From: Cryptomeria japonica
Taxonomy: Eukaryota > Streptophyta > Pinopsida > Cupressales > Cupressaceae
Length of the DNA stretch: 64,000 nt
Direction: 5' to 3'
Assembly: GCF_030272615.1 (NCBI RefSeq)
Contig: NC_081406.1
Coordinates: 216,636,997-216,700,996 of the forward strand
Shown: positions 56,868 to 64,000 of the stretch, piece after piece
Layout of the letters: each line of letters begins with the position of its first letter
How positions within the stretch are numbered: the stretch's first letter is position 1
Notes under the pieces: model-generated
Databases searched by the model: none
Seen by the model: the letters and a program-made list of their open reading frames with translations, nothing else
Told to the model about the DNA's origin: nothing
Translations under genes and position numbers: made by a program

Positions 56868-58128
56868 AAAGCGGAAAAATCGCGATCGAACCCTAGTTGC
56901 TCTCCCCTCTTCCAACTCCAAGGAGAGAGAAGGGAGGTTCACTAGGATTCAATGGTTTTCACTTAGGGGGGAGACTTTACATTCAAAAGAGGGGTTGAAA
57001 CCCAGAAGATCCAATCGCACGCTATGCAAGATTGGATGCTAAATGTGTTTCAAGGGTTATGACAGCAAGGCTACCCTCTTTTGTAAAGAATGTGCATAGG
57101 ATAATTAAGCTAGGAATGCATAGAAAGTGACAAAGATTCGCTTATAAACTGAGATAGGAATACAGTATGAAGCTGCGGACTTGGAATTAGTAGTAAAATG
57201 TCGATACGGCGCTGTCTAGCAAATTTGAGCAAAAGTTGTCAGGACGATGGCACCCGGCGCCACGGTCCTCTGAAAAATCCGCGAAACGAAGGGGGATCCG
57301 TTCATCTCTGCACAAGGATTCCAGATCTTCAATCTCAGCCGCATACCTACAAACTACACACAGAAAAGTGAAGACGATTGGGGGGTTAGGGATTAGGGGT
57401 TTGCCTTTAGGTCAAACCCCAGTTTTGGAATTAACCAAGAAATGAGCAAGAGCTGTAAATGTAAATGACTGTAAAACAAGTACTAATACCTTGTTCTAAG
57501 GATGTTTGTATCCTTATGTGCGAAGGTTTAGATGTTGTATGTTGTATGTTGTAGTAGTATGTGATCTCCTCTTCAATGGTTGAATCCTTGTCTTGAATGC
57601 AACACTTAGCCTTGAATGGAGACTTGAAATGATTAATTGCTTGAAGGAATGCTTGAATGCTTGAATGCTTGAGTATAGTTTCCACGCTTTTTCCGTCATG
57701 TATGTGTTATGTCCAAATGAGAGAGAAAAATGTAGTTTATATACTTGTCAATTAGGGCCGATAGACTGATTTTCCCGACCTTAGGCCGACCAGGAAAGAT
57801 AATTTCCAAATTGCAAACAAAAAGACCCGAGACCCCTTAGGAGACCGGGCCCAAAATAGGACCCAGGGACTAGGGCGCTGGGCGCCATGGTCTTGGGGAC
57901 CAAGGCGTTGGGCGCCCTGGTCCTGAGGCACCAGGGTGCTGGGCGCTCTGGTCCCACCTCCTGGGACAGCAAGGTGCAAGGAGGTTCAGGCCAGGGTACT
58001 TGAAAAATGCAGTTTTTGGTGTCGTGAGCAAGTTTTGGGGTCTCCATTCAGGTTGCGTGTTGCATCGCCATCGTGAAGACCGAAATGCAGTCGAAATTGC
58101 AAGTGTCACAATTTTAGGATGCTACATT
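56868..58128 (-). repeat. 3' LTR of P2 (left)
   Basis: 1261 bp; minus strand TGTAGCATCCTAAAATTG to GATTTTTCCGCTTTACA. The purine tract AAAGTGGGGGCTAAA (58143-58129, minus) precedes its start, so it is a 3' LTR. Its outer end abuts the copia C protease frame. Confidence 0.85.
57874..57960. repeat. three GC-rich 30-bp tandem units in the P2 LTR
   Basis: Units at 57874, 57904 and 57934 near GGCGCTGGGCGCCATGGTC, each with an internal GGGCGCC-type palindrome. They are conspicuous in an AT-rich surround. Confidence 0.85.
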
Positions 58129-58143
58129 TAGCCCCCACTTTAG
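58129..58143 (-). other. polypurine tract of P2 (left copy)
   Basis: Minus strand AAAGTGGGGGCTAAA abutting TGTAGCATCC. It fixes the orientation of the left copy. Confidence 0.8.
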
Positions 58144-58869
58144 CAGGAGTATGTATGCTCATACTTCCGGTAAAGTACAAGGAAACAACATTGAAAGACT
58201 TTCACCACGTCAAGGAGGCAAGACACACCAAGCCCCCAGTGGACTAAGGATCTTACGACTTTGATTGACAAAGTAAAAGGGAAGATCACGAGGGAGAACC
58301 ATGACTGTCAGTAGTAAGGTTCCCTCACTATGAGTCATGCAAGAAAGATATCAAGAATTTTCAAGGCAAAGCTAAATTTGCCAAGAAATTCTCAAGTATC
58401 TTGAAAAGATATGAACGGGATGTATGCCCCCCTACGTTAAAGTGATCGCACACGCCTCACCGGGGGTGATTGTTTTAATGTAGTGATACACATAAGAATG
58501 AGAAAGGAAAGGATCATGTTATCACAAGGATTTAGCCCCCAAGTGTGAGATAAGCCCAAGGATAATAGACACAAAACACAAAGCACGAGGTGACTTCGCT
58601 TTCCTCGGGGTCAGTATGCTGTATGATAATTCATGTATATATATCATATGTATGTATGCATAATTGTTCTTCATTCCCCAATCAAGGAAGGTCACCTAGA
58701 AGAAGGGAACACATGTGTCTTTTGAGTCAACATGAGAGAGATCGAGAGATCTCAATGCTTTGCATCATCCTCAAGTAGACAACACCAAGGACAACAAATA
58801 GAAGAATGAGAATAACATATAGAAGAAGTAACACAAGAGAGGAGGAGAGAATCTGCTATGCTAATGTAA
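58144..58869 (-). other. P2 left 3' noncoding region
   Basis: No gene. It matches, in inverted form, the sequence from 63537 to the window end (for example GTTTTAATGTAGTGATACAC on one side and its reverse complement on the other). Confidence 0.7.
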
Positions 58870-61653
58870 CTAGTCTAGCACGTCATCTACCCCCCAATCT
58901 TGCTGATCAATGTTTCGGGAAGGCAGGGAACACGCTAGAGGAGGAACATTCAACACAGCAGATGGAGCTATCACAAGATCCAAACAAGGGCTATGTTCAT
59001 GTTCCGAGCCACATTGTTCCTATCTAGGAGCTAGGATAAGTGCTTTAGAAAATTCATTAGATAAATGGTTATCAATATCAACAAGTTCATATTCACTATC
59101 AGAATGAACAGGAGTAACATTTTCATCATGAATAACATTTTCATCTATATCATCATCAAGATTTATAAAAATAGGATTTTTAACTCGCACAGGATCAAGA
59201 CCATCATGCATCTTATGTTTAGGAGATTTAGGCTCAATGTCCGGCTGAGGAGAAAATGGAATAATGCTTGTTGAAGGTGTTTTTGGAGATTTCAAAGTTT
59301 GAGAAGCAGCTGCTTGAGCCCTAAGACGACGCTTTCGTCGGCGTTCACGTGCAGAACGATTTCGTCTAGTCTTAGTAGGAAGTGAAGAAGATTGAGGAGG
59401 AATGTTCTCATCCTTATCACTTGGGTGTTTAGGTTGTGGTCTCTTAGGCTAAATAATAGGAGAAGAAGAAGGTCTCTTCTCTCTATAAAAGGAAGGAGGA
59501 GGAACTGCTCCATATAAAGGAGGAATTTTTGGTTTAGGAAGGAGACCAAGTCCATCATGATGAGGAGGTATAGGTCTACTTTTAGGAAGTTTATTAGACA
59601 TAGACATAGTCACATCCATAGGGATGGGTTGGGAATCTTCTTGAGGAAAGACATTAGTTTTATCTTTCAAAGGAAGAACTTCCTTCTCAAGATTGATAGG
59701 AATGTCAAGTTTAGGTGTTCTAGGTTCACTTAAAGATAGGATCATATCTGTTTTCCACTTTTGATAAGATTTGAAAAGATGATCACTTCGCGGAGGAAGA
59801 GACTGGAATTGTTTAGGCCAAAAGTAATCAATAGGAACGCTAGAAGTTCTTTCAGCTGGTTTAAAGAGACTATGATTGACAGTAACAACTTTACCATTAT
59901 GGGGAAATTTCAAACACTTATGAATAGGAGAAGCAATAGCTTTCATGGAAGATAGCCAAGGATAGCCAAGCTTCACATGAAATTGTTCAGAAGATGGAAT
60001 AATAGCAAAGTTCACATCAAGGGATTTGTTATAGACCTCAATAGGCAATGTAATAGAACCAATTGCAGGAGAAGAAAATGCATCAAATAGTTTCACAATC
60101 ACATCTATTTTGTCATAAATCACTTGATTCAATTGCAAAGTAAAAAGAAATTCTTCAGTAATAACATTAACCATGCACGAAGGATCAATAAGCACTCCAC
60201 GGCAAGGTGTATTCTTGACTTTTGCAACTATGTATAAAGGACCATCAGGTGCCCTAATGGTTTCATTGGAATCAAATGTGATGGAAGGTTCTTTAGGGTT
60301 TTCTTGCTGCTCTACAAAGTTAATCACATTTGGAGTCATAGACACAAGACCATCAGATGAAAGAGAGGAATCATTAGTCTCAATCGCATTAGAGGTATGA
60401 GAAGGTAATGGATCAGTGAAAATCTGAAGATTTTGATTAGGAGGAGCTACAGATGTATTGCCTTTATCATTCACTCCAGAAACAGAAATAGTATTATTAT
60501 CAATCAAATCTTGAATTTTACCCTTTAAAGAAAAACATTTTTCAGTATCATGCCCAGGCTGACGATGAAATTGACAAAAGGCTTTGTTATCAAAGTAAGG
60601 TGAAGTAATCTTTGCAGGATCAATTTGCCTTATAGGAGAAAGAGTAAGCACATTTTGTTCCAATAATTTATTCATAATACTATGCAATGATTCATTCAAA
60701 GGAGTATACTTTCTTTCTTTCTTGAAAAATTTAGAAATAGGAGGCACACCTGATGCTGCATTCACATTGTTGTTGATGATGTTTTCATTGAATTTGATGG
60801 AGTCTCTGTTCGGTTTAAACTTCCCAAATGGTTGTTGACTGCTATCACCCTTATCACTCAGAGCCATAGGATGTGATTGTTCCATTTGACTCACAGTCAG
60901 TTGATAATTGTGAAGAGTCGCACACAACTGTTGGAAAGAAGTAAACTCAGAAAACAGAAGTTTGTCTCAAATATCTTTTTGTAAATTAGAAATAAAGATT
61001 CTTTGAATATCATTGTTAGGCACTGGAAAAGAGATTTGAGCATACAAATGCTTATATCTACCAATGAAATCAGTCACTTTTTCTTTAACACCTTGTTTAC
61101 AATGCATTAAATCAATCAAAGTAACTTTAGGACTTATATTGTTTTGAAATTGTTGAATAAAAGCATTTGCAAGTTGTTCGAAAGAAGTAATAGAGTAAGA
61201 AGGCAATGAGCAATACCATTGTAGGGCTTTGTCTCTTAATGTTCTAGTAAACAATTTTGCAAGCAACCTTTGGTCATAAGCAAAATCGGTACATATTGTT
61301 TGAAAAGTCTTAACATGTGTTAGAGGATCACCTTTACCATTATAAAGCTCCAAATGCGGGATTTCAACATGTTTAGGAGGGATAGCTTGAACAATGTCAA
61401 GAGAAAGTGGGCTCGCAACATCAAATGTGGGCACACTGAACTTAGATTGATTCATAGAGGCAATTTGTTGTTGTAAAGAAGAGACAGTTTGTGCAAGATT
61501 GTTAATGGTCGCTTCAGTCGAGGAGTTCATATTAGATGTGTTAGATTGAGATGGAGGTGTTATGTTATTGAAAGAAGGTAAAGAGTAAGGTGGCGGGACA
61601 CTATGAGTCAAGAATACACCTTGTCGTGGAGTGCTTATTGATCCTTCGTGCAT
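58870..61653 (-). pseudogene. P2 left gag-protease polyprotein
   Basis: One continuous frame of 928 codons with three in-frame stops (near 60967, 59449 and 59026). The first 16 codons (MHEGSISTPRQGVFLT) are antisense protease sequence created by the palindrome junction; true gag begins at about 61606. Order: gag core (TICTDFAYDQRLLAKLF, DKALQWYCSLPSYSITSFEQ), a Tat-like finger (FCQFHRQPGHDTEKC, a C-H-H-C variant), a protease-like domain (GVLIDPSCMVNVI, GYPWLSSM), then a long Pro/Lys-rich and acidic tail (INLDDDIDENVIHDENV) ending VDDVLD. The protease site reads Asp-Pro-Ser rather than Asp-Ser/Gly-Gly. No polymerase follows. In the other copy, two of the stop positions hold CAG and CAA. Confidence 0.82.
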
Positions 61654-63536
61654 GGTTAATGTTATTACCGAAGAATTTCTTTTTACTTTGCAATTGAATC
61701 AAGTGATCTATGATAAAACAGATGTGATTGTGAAATTATTTGATGCATTTTCTTCTCCTGCAATTGGTTCTATTACATTACCTATTGAAGTCCATAGCAA
61801 ATCCCTTGATGTGAACTTTGCTATTATTCCTTCATCCAAACAATTTCGTGTGAAGCTTGGCTATCCTTGGCTATCTTCCATGAAGGCTATTGCTTCTCCT
61901 ATTCATAAGTGTTTGAAATTTCCCCATAATGGTGAAGTTGTTACTGTCAATCATAGTCTCTTTAAACCAGCTGAAAGAACTTCTTGTGTTCCTATTGATT
62001 ATTTTTGGCCTAAACAATTCCAATCTCTTCCTCCGCGAAGTGATCATCTTTTCAAATCTTATCAAAAATGGAAAACAGATATGATCCTATCTTTAAGTGA
62101 ACCTAGAACACCCAAAAATTGATATTCCTATCATTCTTGAGAAGGAAGTTCTTCCTTTGAAAGATAAAACTAATGTCTTTCCTCAAGAAGATTCTCAACC
62201 CATCCCTATGGATGTGACTATGTCTATGCCTAATAAACCCTCTAAAAGTAGACCTATACCTCCTCGTCATGATGGACTTGGTCTTCTTCCTAAACCAAAA
62301 ATTCCTCCTTTATATGGAGCAGTTCCTCCTCCTTCCTTTTATAGAGAGAAGCGACCTTCCTCTTCTCCTATTATCCAGCCTAAGAGACCACAACCTAAAC
62401 ACCCAAATGATAAGGATGAGAACATTCCTCCTCCTCAATCTTCTCCACTTCCTACTAAGACTAGAAGAAATCATTCTGCACGTGAACGCCGATGAAAGCG
62501 TTGTCTTAGAGCTCAAGAAGCCGCTTCTCAAACTTCGCAATCTCCAAAAACACCTTCAACAAGCATTATTCCATTTTCTCCAAAATCTCCTAAACATAAG
62601 ATGCCTAAACAATTCCAATCTCTTCCTCCGTGAAGTGATCATCTTTTCAAATCTTATCAAAAATGGAAAACAGATATGATCCTATCTTTAAGTGAACCTA
62701 GAACACCCAAAATTGATATTCCTATCATTCTTGAGAAGGAAGTTCTTCCTTTGAAAGATAAAACTAATGTCTTTCCTCAAGAAGATTCTCAACCCATCCC
62801 TATGGATGTGACTATGTCTATGCCTAATAAACCCTCTAAAAGTAGACCTATACCTCCTCGTCATGATGGACTTGGTCTTCTTCCTAAACCAAAAATTCCT
62901 CCTTTATATGGAGCAGTTCCTCCTCCTTCCTTTTATAGAGAGAAGCGACCTTCCTCTTCTCCTATTATCCAGCCTAAGAGACCACAACCTAAACACCCAA
63001 ATGATAAGGATGAGAACATTACTCCTCCTCAATCTTCTCCACTTCCTACTAAGACTAGATGAAATCATTCTGCACGTGAATGCCGATGAAAGCGTTGTCT
63101 TAGAGCTCAAGAAGCCGCTTCTCAAACTTCGCAATCTCCAAAAACACCTTCAACAAGCATTATTCCATTTTCTCCAAAATCTCCTAAACATAAGATGCAT
63201 GACGGTCTTGATCCTATGCAAGTTAAAGATCCTATTTTTATAAATCTTGATGATGATATAGATGAAAATGTTATTCATGATGAAAATGTTACTTCTCTTG
63301 CTTCTGATAGTGAATATGAACTTGTTGATATTGATAACCATTTATCTAACGAATTTTCTAAAGCACTTATCCTAGCTCCTAGACAAGAACAACGTGGCTT
63401 GGAACATGAACATAGCCCTTGTTTGGATCTTGTGATAGCTCCATCTGCTATGTTGGATGTTCCTCCTCTAGCGTGTTCCCTGCCTTCCCGAAACATTGAT
63501 CAGCAAGATTGGGGCGTAGATGACGTGCTAGACTAG
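61605..63536 (+). pseudogene. P2 right, inverted protease and tail
   Basis: Starts inside the protease (GVLIDPSCMVNVITEEFL) directly at the junction, with the same Asp-Pro-Ser site and GYPWLSSM. A one-base insertion near 62116 shifts frame into the tail. The tail segment is then present twice (62009-62603 and 62604-63197), with TGA at about 62493 and 63060 where Arg codons stand in the left copy. The final part (63195-63536) encodes the acidic NLDDDIDENVIHDENV and continues to VDDVLD and a stop, matching the left copy's end. Confidence 0.82.
62009..63197 (+). repeat. 595-bp tandem duplication in the right arm of P2
   Basis: Units 62009-62603 and 62604-63197 both start CCTAAACAATTCCAATCTC and end CTAAACATAAGATG. 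They are nearly identical and absent as a duplication from the left arm, so the event followed formation of the palindrome or occurred in that copy's source. Confidence 0.92.
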
Positions 63537-64000
63537 TTTCATTAGCATAGCAGATTCTCTCCTCCTCTCTTTTGTTCCTTCTTCTATATGTTATTCTCAT
63601 TCTTCTATTTTTTGTCCTTAGTGTTGTCTACTTGAGGACGATGCAAAACATTGAGATCTCTTTCGGTCTCTCTCATGTTGACTCAAAAGACACATGTGTT
63701 CCCTTCTTCTAGGTGACCTTCCTTGATTGGGGAATGAAGAACAATTATGAATACATACATATGATATATATACATGAATTATCATACAACATACTGACTC
63801 CGAGGAAAGTGAAGTCACCTTGTGCTTTGTGTTTTGTGTCTATTATCCTTGGGTTTATCTCACACTTGGGGGCTAAATCTTTGTGATAACGTGCTCCTTT
63901 CCTTCTCATTTCTTATGTGTATCACTACATTAAAACAATCACCCCTGTTGAGGTGTGTGCGATCACTTTAACGTAGGGGGGCATACACTTTGTCTATCCC
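63537..64000 (+). other. P2 right 3' noncoding region
   Basis: Plus-strand counterpart of 58870-58420. It runs to the window edge, before the expected purine tract and LTR of the right copy. Confidence 0.7.

Larger units (their letters stand above)
56868..64000. mobile_element. palindromic gypsy-type gag-protease element (P2)
   Basis: On the left, a minus-strand copy: 3' LTR (56868-58128), purine tract, 3' noncoding, then gag-protease frame read from 61606 to 58870. At 61605 the sequence switches to the opposite strand: from there to the window end a plus-strand copy of protease, tail and 3' noncoding runs outward. Visible arms are about 58420-60219 and 61605-64000, with 1.39 kb of gag sequence as spacer. 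Neither copy has reverse transcriptase or integrase, although both extend from protease to 3' noncoding sequence without an obvious gap. The structure interrupts copia C. Its right LTR should lie just outside the window. Confidence 0.8.

Noticed and set aside
57752-58109. Three overlapping open frames in the P2 LTR
   Set aside because: They are produced by the GC-rich 30-bp tandem units inside an LTR and have no protein features beyond that repeat.
61606-61653. ATG and first 16 codons of the long P2 gag frame (MHEGSISTPRQGVFLT)
   Set aside because: These codons are the antisense of the protease segment of the inverted copy. The same peptide can be read antisense at 60173, so the start is an artefact of the palindrome junction.

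Overview
This is a repeat-dominated stretch of a large plant nuclear genome. It is AT-rich and almost every recognisable coding trace belongs to a decayed LTR retrotransposon. The primer-binding sites resemble the 3' end of initiator-Met tRNA (TGGTATCAGAGC-like). The only host-type gene I recognise is a DUF538 protein, a land-plant family. Nested, old, degenerate Ty1/copia and Tat-like Ty3/gypsy elements with long noncoding stretches fit a conifer or similar giant genome; that assignment is inference.

Layout. 1-4768: the 5' portion of a minus-strand Tat-like gypsy element (LTR, primer site, long leader, broken gag). 4769-6773: noncoding, with one partial SINE-like copy. 6774-8556: a compact LTR element with 256-bp LTRs and an ATCTA target duplication; its interior is almost filled by one 391-codon, non-retroviral reading frame with two stops. 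8557-13868: noncoding, with an LTR-like block and tandem repeats. 13869-14329: a SINE-like retroposon with 71-bp internal tandem repeats and a 10-bp target duplication. 14888-15444: a DUF538 gene with a partial duplicate of its 3' end. 16057-20087: a minus-strand gypsy remnant with gag and part of protease only. 20088-22287: 3' end of a minus-strand copia-like element carrying a coiled-coil ORF. 22288-26490: LTR-like noncoding DNA with clusters of 15-bp repeats. 26491-31675: a minus-strand copia element (LTR, gag-pol, no 3' end).

33693-53495 is one large minus-strand copia element (copia D, matching 497-bp LTRs) that interrupts an older reading frame. It was itself invaded by an intact-ended 7.6-kb plus-strand copia (copia B, 39728-47318, TAATC target duplication), by a gypsy inverted-repeat structure (about 48.6-51.6 kb), and probably by another noncoding element (about 35.1-39.6 kb). 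At 54263 a plus-strand copia (copia C) begins. It is cut at 56868 by a gypsy-derived palindrome (56868 to beyond the window end): two head-to-head copies of a gag-protease-only element whose 3' ends face outward.

What stands out: two separate palindromic gypsy structures with the same geometry; several elements that keep gag and protease sequence but lack reverse transcriptase and integrase; and a miniature LTR element that may carry a captured gene. Nothing here except possibly the DUF538 gene looks able to encode an intact protein. The retroelements show premature stops, frameshifts and lost catalytic residues, many explainable as C-to-T or G-to-A changes expected in methylated DNA.
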